Source: Pedobacter xixiisoli (GTDB taxonomy: Bacteria; Bacteroidota; Bacteroidia; Sphingobacteriales; Sphingobacteriaceae). Taken from it: DNA of 64,000 bases. Shown one piece after another: positions 33,724-42,081 of the stretch. Positions within the stretch are counted from its first letter, which is position 1, and every line of letters starts with the position of its first letter. The DNA lies in contig NZ_OCMT01000002.1 of the NCBI RefSeq assembly GCF_900215335.1, positions 434,001 through 498,000 of the forward strand, written 5' to 3'. The notes under the pieces were generated by a model, which did not search any database, was not told where the DNA came from, and saw only the letters and a list, made by a program, of their open reading frames with translations. The position numbers were made by a program, and so were the translations under genes.

Positions 33724-34332
33724 ATGGACTTATTTTCAAACGAGTATTCATCACAAACTAACTTATTACCAAAAGATGGAATTGTAAATTATTACGGGAC
33801 TGTTTTTAACAAAGCTGAAGCAGATTTTTATTACGAACGTCTGCTAAACGAAATCGCTTGGGAAAACGATCAGGCTGTAATTTTTGGAAAGCTTATTATT
33901 ACTAAACGAAAAGTAGCTTGGTACGGCGGAGAGCCATTCGAATACACTTACTCCAACATTACAAAAACAGCCCTACCTTGGACTGAAGAATTGCTATCAT
34001 TGAAGCAAAAAGCTGAAGAACTTTCGGGAGAAACCTTCAACTCTTGCTTATTAAACCTATATCATAACGGAGATGAAGGTATGGCTTGGCATAGCGATGG
34101 CGAAAAAGATTTGAAAAAGAACGGAGCCATTGCTTCTTTAAGTTTCGGCGCAGAACGTAAGTTTGCCTTTAAACACAAAGTGGATAAAACTACCGTATCT
34201 TTAAAGCTAGCACACGGCAGTTTGCTTATCATGAAGGACACCACGCAAACCCACTGGCTTCATCGTCTCCCTCCTACCAAATTGGTTTCCAAACCAAGAA
34301 TAAACTTAACTTTTAGAACGATAGTAAAGTAG
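33724..34332 (+). CDS. alkB: AlkB-type 2-oxoglutarate/Fe(II) dioxygenase (alkylated DNA repair)
   Basis: This 202-aa enzyme should remove alkyl groups from DNA bases by oxidative demethylation. Iron ligands are H123 and D125 (MAWHSDGEKD) and H180 (THWLHRLPP); the 2-oxoglutarate-binding Arg lies in PRINLTFR at the end. It resembles the ALKBH2/short AlkB branch. It is adjacent, on the same strand, to the Ada-like methyltransferase, with the four-helix-bundle gene between, so the three may share a damage-induced transcript. Confidence 0.9.
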   Translation: MDLFSNEYSSQTNLLPKDGIVNYYGTVFNKAEADFYYERLLNEIAWENDQAVIFGKLIITKRKVAWYGGEPFEYTYSNITKTALPWTEELLSLKQKAEELSGETFNSCLLNLYHNGDEGMAWHSDGEKDLKKNGAIASLSFGAERKFAFKHKVDKTTVSLKLAHGSLLIMKDTTQTHWLHRLPPTKLVSKPRINLTFRTIVK

Positions 34333-34371
34333 CTATAAACTGATTACCGACTACTGAAAACTGACTACTAT

Positions 34372-35682
34372 CTACCCGTGCTTCTTCTGCTTGTTCATTT
34401 TTGCCTTTTCACCACTACTAAAGTTAGTTGTTTTGGCATTACTCTCCTTTTTAGGTTGAAAAGCAGCATTTCTAAAAGCTTCTTCTTCGGCATGTTGGCG
34501 TTCTAATTCTTTAGCATGCTTACTTTTCTGTTTCGTAGTTTTGCTCAAATCTTCAATTAGTAAATCTTGTGGCAATTCTGCTTCTTCTAATTTCTGACCA
34601 ATAGTTTGTTCTATCTTCTTCAACTGAGGCAACTCCAAATCAGTAATAAAATTAAGCGCTACTAAATCTACATCATCAGTTTTCATTACCCTGTTAATGT
34701 AAAGCATTTTATCTTCTGGCAACTCAAAATGAATAACGAATGGAATATCCGTCAATTTCTCCTCTTCAAAATTTTCGTTAGCTATAATTAATACGCGGGC
34801 TTTATCGTGAACTTTGAAAACTTCTAAACTGTCGTAACCTGCTTCATCGAAAAACAACGGTTTGTAGACAAAAATATCCTCGGCTTTGCCATCAAATAAA
34901 TCTCTAGACAGCGTTTGTGCAGTTAAACGGGTATTCACAAAAACGACTACCTTATCAAATACTTCGGTATCGCTTAAAAGCAAATTCAACAAATTGAGTT
35001 TGGTGCGAAAATTAGGTACTTGATAAATTAGCTGCTGGTAAGTTTCAACCGCTATCTCTGAAAGTTCTTCGACTTCAATGGTTGCAGGCAGATACATAAA
35101 CCCATCAATCATATGGTTCAGTTTCTCGTGCATTACTTCGGTAAATATCAAATGCTGACACTTTTGAATACTTCTAGCCAACTCGTTAATCGGCAATTGA
35201 AATCCTTTTTTCACCATATCAGCGGCATCGTCTACCACCATCACTTGGATTTTATTGGTATTTAAGCCCAATTTTAGGTAAATAGCCCTAGCTCTAGATG
35301 GAATGGCCACTACAATATCTACTCCATCCGTTAAGTCTTCTACTTGTTTATCAATAGGTTCATCAGCATGAATACCAACAATTCTAAACGTGTCGTTTCT
35401 GTTTAAAAGGTTGAATGTTTCCAAAACCTCGAACACTTTTTCTTTGGTTGGCACCAAAATTAAAGCTCTAGGAGCATCGCCACCACCAATTTTTAAACGC
35501 ATTAAAGTAGCCAAAACGTAGGTGGTCGTTTTACCACTTCCCTCTGGGCCAATGGCAATTACATCTTGTCCACCTAAAATTCTAGACATGGTTTTTAACT
35601 GAATTTCCTTTGCCGACAAATGACCTAAGGAATTCATGGCAGCGATTAGTGGCTTACTTAACTTTAATTGTTCTAACGACAC
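34372..35682 (-). CDS. DEAD-box-like protein with eroded catalytic motifs
   Basis: This 436-aa protein has the two-RecA layout of a DEAD-box helicase. Walker A is intact (GPEGSGKTTT, about 44-53). Motif II reads VDDAAD in place of DEAD, the SAT motif is TEVM-like, and the HRxGR arginine motif is missing (YINRVMKTDDV). The tail from about residue 380 is Lys-rich, charged and low-complexity (KHAKELERQHAEEEAF). Loss of motif II and the arginine finger suggests weak or no ATPase cycling, so it may be an RNA-binding pseudo-helicase. It converges with alkB and stands alone. Confidence 0.72.
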   Translation of the reverse strand: MSLEQLKLSKPLIAAMNSLGHLSAKEIQLKTMSRILGGQDVIAIGPEGSGKTTTYVLATLMRLKIGGGDAPRALILVPTKEKVFEVLETFNLLNRNDTFRIVGIHADEPIDKQVEDLTDGVDIVVAIPSRARAIYLKLGLNTNKIQVMVVDDAADMVKKGFQLPINELARSIQKCQHLIFTEVMHEKLNHMIDGFMYLPATIEVEELSEIAVETYQQLIYQVPNFRTKLNLLNLLLSDTEVFDKVVVFVNTRLTAQTLSRDLFDGKAEDIFVYKPLFFDEAGYDSLEVFKVHDKARVLIIANENFEEEKLTDIPFVIHFELPEDKMLYINRVMKTDDVDLVALNFITDLELPQLKKIEQTIGQKLEEAELPQDLLIEDLSKTTKQKSKHAKELERQHAEEEAFRNAAFQPKKESNAKTTNFSSGEKAKMNKQKKHG

Positions 35683-35800
35683 GTTTTGATTTTTTATTGA
35701 AAGGGCAAATTTAAGTAAATAAAAAAGAATAGGTTAATTTTAAAATCTTTGTAGCGTTTTATTGCAACAAAACGTATAGTCAGTAAAAAATAAACTAAAA

Positions 35801-35884
35801 ATGGAGCACATGTTAAACATGTTGCCAAATAATATCAAGAGGCCAATAGAAGAAACGAATGCCAGACAACGAGAGCCTAATTAA
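35801..35884 (+). CDS. Possible leader peptide overlapping the sigma factor start (27 codons)
   Basis: A frame from ATG 35801 encodes MEHMLNMLPNNIKRPIEE and ends with TAA at 35882-35884, 24 bases inside the sigma factor gene in another frame. It begins next to a perfect palindrome ACATGTT-A-AACATGT (35808-35822). It may be chance; no independent evidence of translation is visible. Confidence 0.2.
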   Translation: MEHMLNMLPNNIKRPIEETNARQREPN

Positions 35885-36407
35885 GCTCATTGCTTCTTGT
35901 AAAAAAGGTGATTTACGCCAGCAGGAATTGTTATACAAACAGTTCTATGGCTACGCTTTGGGTATTTGTATCCGTTATTTGGGAAATAGAGATGATGCTT
36001 TGGAAGCGGCAAATGATAGTTTTATCAAAGTTTTTAAATCTATCGGCAGTTTTAATGAGGAGAATGATTTTAAGCCTTGGTTCAGAAAGATTCTGGTTAA
36101 TACTTCTTTAGATTATAAACGAAGAAACATGCGTTTTAGCGAAGCAATTGAGCTAACCGATACTGTTCCGCAAACTATACACACCTCTGTTATTGATAAA
36201 CTTAGCGCTCAAGATATTTTGGCACTAATGAAAAATCTAAATGAAATGCAACGAACGGTTTTCAACTTATACGAAATTGACGGCTACTCGCATAAAGAAA
36301 TAGGAAGCATGCTAAATATTCCCGATAGTTCATCTAGAACTTATTTAACTCGGGCTAAACAAGCTTTGCAACAATTATTAACTACCCACTCCATATACAC
36401 AAAATAG
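35859..36407 (+). CDS. ECF-type RNA polymerase sigma factor
   Basis: This 182-aa protein is a sigma-70 family factor of the ECF group with regions 2 and 4 only. Region 2 shows DDALEAANDSFIKVF and the WFRKILVNTSLDYKR segment; region 4 shows LNEMQRTVFNLYEIDGYSHK and a helix-turn-helix ending SRTYLTRAKQALQ. It should direct transcription of a small regulon. It is followed after one base by a membrane protein gene that could be its anti-sigma partner, then a lipoprotein gene; the three form an operon. Confidence 0.9.
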   Translation: MPDNESLIKLIASCKKGDLRQQELLYKQFYGYALGICIRYLGNRDDALEAANDSFIKVFKSIGSFNEENDFKPWFRKILVNTSLDYKRRNMRFSEAIELTDTVPQTIHTSVIDKLSAQDILALMKNLNEMQRTVFNLYEIDGYSHKEIGSMLNIPDSSSRTYLTRAKQALQQLLTTHSIYTK

Positions 36408-36408
36408 T

Positions 36409-37749
36409 ATGAAAATGAGTGACGAAGAATTAGTAAAGCAAATAAATTCTGTTTTCGACGACTATGATGATGGTTTAGGAGAACAGGGCTGGACTGAGCT
36501 ACGCAAAAAATATCCTGAAAAGGAAAACAAAAAGCTACCAATTTGGTGGTTAACAGGAATTGCTGCAACCTTACTTGTAGTTGTTGGTTTGTATTTCAGC
36601 AATGCCTTTGATACAGAAAAAGTGATTTTAAGGGCTAACCATACGCCTAAAGAGAGTGTTTTGCCTAACAATAGCATTAATAGGACAGAAAGTGCTTCAA
36701 CTACAGCAATAGACTCTATCGCATCTGAAATAAATCCTTTTCTCAAAAATTTACAAAAGCAAAATAGTAAGTCAAGGAATGTATCGGAAGATGCTAAGTA
36801 TGATATTGCGCAAAGCAGTCCTACAAATTTGGTAAAAGAAGCTAATCCAATAATTCTAAATTCGATTACCGAACAATTAAAGCCTTCAAATACAATTGAA
36901 AATAGCAATACAGTAATAGCTTCAACTAAATCAGACGAAAAAGTTATTGCAAACGCAGGAATGGAAACACCTAAAGAGGTGATTGAACAACCATCAAAAC
37001 CAAAATTATCTACTGAGGATTTCCTTAAAGAACAAAGTAAAATACTAGCCAATAGCGAAACTAAAAGCATGAAGAAAAACAGTTCTTCAACAACCACTTT
37101 AGATGTATTTACTGGAACCTTCTTTAATTACCATGATGATAATGAAGCTAAGTTAAGTGCTGGAATAGGCTTAAACGCCAATATAAAAGTGGCTAAAAAT
37201 TTAGTTTTAAGCTTAGGTGCTGGCATTAGCCAGAACAAAGTTAGTTACGAAAATAAAGTGCCAGTAGAAGTGTCACAAGCTATGTTTTCTTCGAGAGAGG
37301 GAGCCATGAACATGGCACCTTCAAACGGTGTTTATTCGGTTACGGCTACGAATGACGTTAATTTTAATGGACAACTTCTGAGCATAGATTTACCGATGGT
37401 GGTTAAGTTTTTCCCTTCTAAAAAGCAGGATTTCTATATTTCTACAGGCATTAACTCGAGTTCTTACATCACGCAGAAATATACTTACAACTATAACTGG
37501 AGTAATTTTGGTGTGAAAAATGGGGAAGCACAGCCTCGACAAGAGACAGAAAAAAGCAGCTTAAAGGGATTTGATTTTGCAAACAGTGCTATCATCGCCA
37601 TCGGTATTAACCAAAATATTGGTAAAAACATATTGATTTTTGAGCCTTATTATAAACCAGCTTTAAGTACCATGGGTGATAAAAATCTGAGAATCAGTTC
37701 TGCTGGGCTTAATCTTAAATTTAACTTTAGCGGTAACTCTAAAAAATAA
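36409..37749 (+). CDS. Membrane protein with cytosolic N-terminus and C-terminal beta-barrel-like domain (possible anti-sigma)
   Basis: This 446-aa protein has an acidic cytosolic segment (1-45), one membrane span (about 46-65, LPIWWLTGIAATLLVVVGLY), a long Ser/Asn/Thr-rich linker, and a C-terminal region (about 230-446) of alternating strands ending LKFNFSG, like an outer-membrane barrel (PF13568-like). It starts one base after the sigma factor stop, so a regulatory role is likely, with the N-terminus binding the sigma factor. The combination of an inner-membrane helix and a barrel-like domain in one protein is topologically odd. A second ATG two codons on is equally good as start. Confidence 0.7.
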   Translation: MKMSDEELVKQINSVFDDYDDGLGEQGWTELRKKYPEKENKKLPIWWLTGIAATLLVVVGLYFSNAFDTEKVILRANHTPKESVLPNNSINRTESASTTAIDSIASEINPFLKNLQKQNSKSRNVSEDAKYDIAQSSPTNLVKEANPIILNSITEQLKPSNTIENSNTVIASTKSDEKVIANAGMETPKEVIEQPSKPKLSTEDFLKEQSKILANSETKSMKKNSSSTTTLDVFTGTFFNYHDDNEAKLSAGIGLNANIKVAKNLVLSLGAGISQNKVSYENKVPVEVSQAMFSSREGAMNMAPSNGVYSVTATNDVNFNGQLLSIDLPMVVKFFPSKKQDFYISTGINSSSYITQKYTYNYNWSNFGVKNGEAQPRQETEKSSLKGFDFANSAIIAIGINQNIGKNILIFEPYYKPALSTMGDKNLRISSAGLNLKFNFSGNSKK

Positions 37750-37755
37750 ACCACC

Positions 37756-38058
37756 ATGAGAAATCTAAATTATCTACTTCTGATAACCACGTTGGTACTC
37801 TTTCTCTCTTGTAAAAAAGAAAATTTTACAAACGCTACCATCATCAAAAACTGTACGGGTACTTACCTACAAGTTTTAGATAAGGAATATATGGTGTGCA
37901 ACATCAAAAAAACGGCTCCATTCTCAAATGGGCAAAAAGTTCTAGCAAATTACAGTCTGATTAAAGAATGTAAAGATGAATCTTTTCGAGGTCCGGTTTG
38001 CGCTATGTACTACCCAAATGATGGATTGACAAAGATTATTTCAATTAAAAATCTGTAG
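37756..38058 (+). CDS. Small lipoprotein, 100 aa
   Basis: The signal peptide ends with a lipobox (LFLSC, Cys near residue 19). The mature part has three further cysteines (KNCTGT, VCNIKK, KECKDE and VCAMY), so disulfide bonding is likely. No family is assigned. It is the third gene of the sigma factor operon, 6 bases after the barrel-domain gene. Confidence 0.7.
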   Translation: MRNLNYLLLITTLVLFLSCKKENFTNATIIKNCTGTYLQVLDKEYMVCNIKKTAPFSNGQKVLANYSLIKECKDESFRGPVCAMYYPNDGLTKIISIKNL

Positions 38059-38145
38059 TTAGCGTATCAAAAATTTTTGATACAAAAGCTCAAAGCAGTA
38101 AACAATATGTAAGTTTATATCATCAATTAAACTTATATATTGAAA

Positions 38146-40569
38146 ATGAAAAAAGTTATACTTAACCTCCTATTTGCAGGTTTAGGAGGTAGCGTTTTAG
38201 CACAAGATGCCGTTACCTACCAAACTCCTCCCAAAATAATGGCAGATTTGCTATTGGCGAAACCTACTCCAGGTGTAAGCATAGATAGCAAAGCAGAATG
38301 GATTTTGTTCAGCGACCGTAATCCGTACCCTTCAATTGAAGAATTGGCGATGCCTGAGTACAAACTTGCGGGCATGCGTATCAACCCTAACAACTACTCG
38401 CCTAGCAGACAAACCTACGTGAATAGCTTTAGCTTAAAAAACATCAAAACTGGTAAAACTAGTACCATTACAGGTTTACCTACCACTTTATATGCTGGAA
38501 ATGTACGTTGGAATCCTAGCGAAACCAAAATTGCATTTACACAAACTGCACAAGATAGAATAGATTTATATGTGATTGATGTGGCTACCGCAAAAGCCAC
38601 GAAAATTAACAAACAACCGTTAAACGCAATTTTAGGTTCGAGCATAGTATGGGTTGACGATGCTACTTTGATTTATCAGGTAGCTACCAAACCTGCAAGT
38701 GCAGCCCCAAAACGTCCTTTGGCACCTAAAGGTCCAACCGTACAAGAAAACTTAGGTAAAGTAGCTCCGAGTGCTACTATCCAAGATTTAATCAAGTCAC
38801 CTTACGATGAGCAGTTGTTTGAATTCTTCGCAACTTCGCAATTGGTACAGAACAAAGCTGGCGTAGAAACACCAATTGGAGCACCAGCAATTTATAGCAC
38901 GGTCAGTTTATCTCCAGATAAAAACTATTTGATGGTGCGTACCATTAAAAAACCTTTCTCTTACTTAGTGGCGTCTTACGGTTTCCCTTCTACGGTAAAA
39001 GTTATCGATAGAACAGGAAAAACAATCAAAGTATTAGCAGAACTACCTTCAACGGAAGTTCGTCCGTCTGGCTATGATAACGTACAAAATGTTCCTCGTG
39101 GCTTCGATTGGAGAGATGACGAAGCGGCAACTGTAGTTTGGGCACAACCATTAGATAGCGGTTTAATTAAGAAAAATGTAGAATTCCACGATGGTGTTTA
39201 TGAACTAAAAGCTCCATTTACTGGTGCAAGTAAAGAACTCTTCAAAACTAAAACCCGTTACGCAGGTACTAGCTGGGGAAATGCCAACCTAGCTTTAGTT
39301 AGGGAAATGTCCAGAGCTAAACAAAGCAGCAAAGTAAGCAGATTTAATCCTACTACAGGTGCTTTAGAAACGCTTTATGAGTTAAATACTACCGATGCTT
39401 ACAACAATCCAGGTACTCCAGTAACAGAGAAAAACAAATTTGGTCGCCAAGTGATTTTAACTACTGATAACGGAACCAAATTATTATTGAACAACACTAC
39501 TGGTGCTTCTCCAAAGGGAGATTTACCTTTCATTGCTAAATTTGACTTAGCTACTAAAAAATCTGAAATTTTGTGGCGTTGTCAAGAAGGAACTTTTGAA
39601 GTGGTAACCGATGTTTTAGACCCTCAAAAATTAGTTTTGTTAACTCGTAGAGAAAGTAAAACTGAAGTTCCAAACTACTTCGTTAAAAACTTAGTGCTTC
39701 GCGTTGCGGATAGACAAATCACTAATTTTACGAATCCGTACACAGCTTTAGATGGTGTAACTAAACAAAAAATCACTTATAAACGTGCCGATGGTGTAGA
39801 TTTAACAGGTGATTTATATCTTCCAAAAGGATACAACAAAGATAAAGACGGACCATTGCCAACTTTAATTTGGGCTTATCCTCGTGAGTTCAACTCAGCA
39901 AGTGATGCTGCTCAAATTAGAGGTTCTGAAAACAAATTCATCACGATTAGTTCTGGCGGACCTGTTTTCTATGTAACTCAAGGTTATGCGGTTTTAGATA
40001 ATGCAGAAATGCCAATTGTTGCTAAAGAAGGTAAACGTCCTAACGATTCGTTTGTAGAGCAGTTGAAATTAAACGCTGATGCTGCTATCAATAAATTGAG
40101 CGAAATGGGGGTTGGAGATAGAAACCGTATGGCAGTTGGTGGACACAGTTATGGTGCTTTTATGACAGCGAACCTATTAGCACACACTAATTTGTTTAAA
40201 GCTGGTATCGCTCGTAGTGGTGCCTACAACAGAACTTTAACACCATTTGGTTTCCAAAACGAAGACCGTACGTATTGGCAAGCTCCACAGTTGTATTATG
40301 AGATGAGTCCTTTCAGTTATGCTGATAAAATCAAAACGCCTATCCTTTTAATACACGGTGAAATGGACGATAACCAAGGTACTTTCCCTATTAATAGTGA
40401 GCGTTTGTTTAATGCAGTTAAAGGTCATGGTGGTACCACTCGTTTTGTTTATTTACCTTATGAGGCGCATGGTTACAGAGCTAAAGAAAATATCTTACAC
40501 ATGATTTGGGAAACCAACAAATGGTTAGATTCCTATGTTAAAAATGCTAAGCCAACAGCGGCGAAATAA
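38146..40569 (+). CDS. S9-family peptidase, glutamyl endopeptidase-like branch
   Basis: This 807-aa exported peptidase has a signal peptide (ending SVLAQ), a beta-propeller-like N-terminal part, and a C-terminal hydrolase domain with S668 in GHSYGAF, an Asp near 741 in HGEMDDNQG, and H775 in YEAHGY. The sequence fits the S9D group that includes the chloroplast glutamyl peptidase. The ATG at 38146 is preferred over a TTG six bases upstream. It is not in an obvious operon; the region after it has a degraded repeat and an inverted stem before the next gene. Confidence 0.9.
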   Translation: MKKVILNLLFAGLGGSVLAQDAVTYQTPPKIMADLLLAKPTPGVSIDSKAEWILFSDRNPYPSIEELAMPEYKLAGMRINPNNYSPSRQTYVNSFSLKNIKTGKTSTITGLPTTLYAGNVRWNPSETKIAFTQTAQDRIDLYVIDVATAKATKINKQPLNAILGSSIVWVDDATLIYQVATKPASAAPKRPLAPKGPTVQENLGKVAPSATIQDLIKSPYDEQLFEFFATSQLVQNKAGVETPIGAPAIYSTVSLSPDKNYLMVRTIKKPFSYLVASYGFPSTVKVIDRTGKTIKVLAELPSTEVRPSGYDNVQNVPRGFDWRDDEAATVVWAQPLDSGLIKKNVEFHDGVYELKAPFTGASKELFKTKTRYAGTSWGNANLALVREMSRAKQSSKVSRFNPTTGALETLYELNTTDAYNNPGTPVTEKNKFGRQVILTTDNGTKLLLNNTTGASPKGDLPFIAKFDLATKKSEILWRCQEGTFEVVTDVLDPQKLVLLTRRESKTEVPNYFVKNLVLRVADRQITNFTNPYTALDGVTKQKITYKRADGVDLTGDLYLPKGYNKDKDGPLPTLIWAYPREFNSASDAAQIRGSENKFITISSGGPVFYVTQGYAVLDNAEMPIVAKEGKRPNDSFVEQLKLNADAAINKLSEMGVGDRNRMAVGGHSYGAFMTANLLAHTNLFKAGIARSGAYNRTLTPFGFQNEDRTYWQAPQLYYEMSPFSYADKIKTPILLIHGEMDDNQGTFPINSERLFNAVKGHGGTTRFVYLPYEAHGYRAKENILHMIWETNKWLDSYVKNAKPTAAK

Positions 40570-40602
40570 CTTAGCATTATTTCATAAAACACAGTGCCAT
40601 GT

Positions 40603-40680
40603 TGAGCTCGTCAAAACATTTTTTTCAATAAATAGTGTTTGATAAGCTCAGAAAAAGCTTTTATCTGTGCATCTGTGGCA
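40603..40680. repeat. Degraded repeat ends (GAGCTCGTC and CATCTGTGGC families)
   Basis: CATGTTGAGCTCGTCAAAAC is a mutated half of the GAGCTTGTCGAA palindrome with a poor partner (GATAAGCTCAG). TTATCTGTGCATCTGTGGC (40661-40679) equals one end of the CACAGAT elements at 14282 and 27069. Remnants of both families lie side by side. Confidence 0.5.
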
Positions 40681-40701
40681 TAAATAAACTAAAAACAAAT
40701 T

Positions 40702-40741
40702 AAAGATAGCTTTCGTGAAAAACGAGAGCTATCTTTGTTTG
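40702..40741 (+). promoter_or_regulatory. 15-bp perfect stem overlapping a -7 box before the DinB-family gene
   Basis: AAAGATAGCTTTCGT (40702-40716) and ACGAGAGCTATCTTT (40722-40736) pair at all 15 positions (one G-T) around GAAAA. The right arm contains TATCTTTG (40730-40737), a TAnnTTTG-type box, four bases before the ATG at 40742. The stem plus GTTTG could also be a terminator of the S9 peptidase gene. Confidence 0.45.
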
Positions 40742-41203
40742 ATGGATAAAATATTCGAAGTAATTAGAGCTAGCCGCAAAGCATTACTGAGCTTGGTAGA
40801 AGATTTAAGCACCGAGCAAATGAACAAAATCCCCGTTGGGTTTAATAACAACTTGGCTTGGCAAATGGGACATTTGGTGGTTAGTCAACAGGTTTTGTGC
40901 TATAAATTATCAAATAACGAATTAATGATTGACCCTACTTTGGTTGATAAATACAGGAACGGATCTAAACCAGAAAGTTTTATCTCTGCAGAAGAAATAG
41001 CTCAAATCAAAGCTTATTTATTAGACACCATAGACCAATTAGAGCAAGATCTAGCTACTGATAAATTTTCGAATTATACTCCTTACAGCATTAGCACCTA
41101 CAAGGGCTATCGATTGGAAAAAATTGAGGATGCCATTAAATTTATTGTTTCTCACGATGGCTTGCATTATGGCTGTAGTTTAATGATGAGGAAATTCGTT
41201 TAA
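40742..41203 (+). CDS. DinB-family protein
   Basis: This 153-aa protein is an alpha-helical bundle of the DinB superfamily. A likely metal site is formed by His in WQMGHLVVSQ and the two His in HDGLHYG near the end. Families with this fold include thiol transferases (YfiT/BstA-like); the substrate here is unknown. The ATG at 40742 is preferred over a GTG nine codons upstream, because the conserved start is MDKIFEVIRASR and because the upstream part overlaps a hairpin. truA follows after 4 bases, so they may be co-transcribed. Confidence 0.82.
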   Translation: MDKIFEVIRASRKALLSLVEDLSTEQMNKIPVGFNNNLAWQMGHLVVSQQVLCYKLSNNELMIDPTLVDKYRNGSKPESFISAEEIAQIKAYLLDTIDQLEQDLATDKFSNYTPYSISTYKGYRLEKIEDAIKFIVSHDGLHYGCSLMMRKFV

Positions 41204-41207
41204 CTAA

Positions 41208-42005
41208 ATGCGATATTTTTTCCACATTGGCTATAATGGCCACACTTACAATGGTTGGCAGCGCAATCCAAAAGCGCATAGCGTACAAGAAACTATCGAG
41301 GAAAAGCTGAGCAATATTTTCAAAACCCAAATTGACATTAATGGTTGCGGACGTACAGATACGAGTGTACATGCAAGTCAATATTTTTTCCATGTTGATA
41401 TTGAACGAGAAATAGATTTCGACTTATTCTTTATCCTAAATAGAATTTTGCCTCATAGCATTGCAGTATTTAATATCATCCCTATGGATGGAAAACAGCA
41501 TGCCCGTTTCGATGCCGTACAACGTAAATACGATTACTATTTACACACTTATAAAAATCCATTTTTAGGTCAGCTAAGCTCTTACTACGATGTAAAAAAC
41601 CTCAACGTACAGGAAATGAAAAAAGCAGTAGACCTATTACCAAAATATAAGGATTACCGAGCTTTTTGTACAGCACCAGATAAAAACGAGCATACCATTT
41701 GCAATGTGATGGAAGCGAAATTGTATTGCTCGGCAGATGAACAACATTTCCGTTTTCATATTGCTTCTAACCGTTTTTTAGGCAAAATGATAAGAATTTT
41801 AATGGGAAATCTTTTGAAGATTGGAAAAAATGAGTTCACAGTAGAACAATTTGAACATCGGCTTTCTTCGTTAGAAATCCCTAAAATTTTTGAAATTGCC
41901 AAACCTACTGGACTATACCTTTCTAAAGTAACTTATCCATACCTTAATCTAGAACCTAGAACAGAGTTTAATAATTTTGCTAAAAGCGATTGGATAGAAA
42001 TATAG
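41208..42005 (+). CDS. truA: tRNA pseudouridine synthase A
   Basis: This 265-aa enzyme makes pseudouridine in the anticodon arm of tRNAs (positions 38-40). The catalytic Asp is D51 in NGCGRTDTSVHA. Other matches are RYFFHIGYNGHTYNGWQRN at the start and RFDAVQRKYDYY in the middle. Length is usual for TruA. It follows the DinB-family gene by 4 bases and precedes the MutS-like gene. Confidence 0.92.
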   Translation: MRYFFHIGYNGHTYNGWQRNPKAHSVQETIEEKLSNIFKTQIDINGCGRTDTSVHASQYFFHVDIEREIDFDLFFILNRILPHSIAVFNIIPMDGKQHARFDAVQRKYDYYLHTYKNPFLGQLSSYYDVKNLNVQEMKKAVDLLPKYKDYRAFCTAPDKNEHTICNVMEAKLYCSADEQHFRFHIASNRFLGKMIRILMGNLLKIGKNEFTVEQFEHRLSSLEIPKIFEIAKPTGLYLSKVTYPYLNLEPRTEFNNFAKSDWIEI

Positions 42006-42081
42006 TTGCTCAATAAAAACTAAATGGCGTGGTATTTTTCAAACATTAAAAAAATACCTTACTTTAGAAAAAAGCAGCCAT

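Noticed and set aside
36462..37097. 211-codon minus-strand frame opposite the anti-sigma-like gene
   Set aside because: It is a shadow of a Ser/Asn/Lys-rich linker, whose reverse complement is rich in Phe/Leu/Val and stop-poor; the plus-strand gene has better context (sigma operon).
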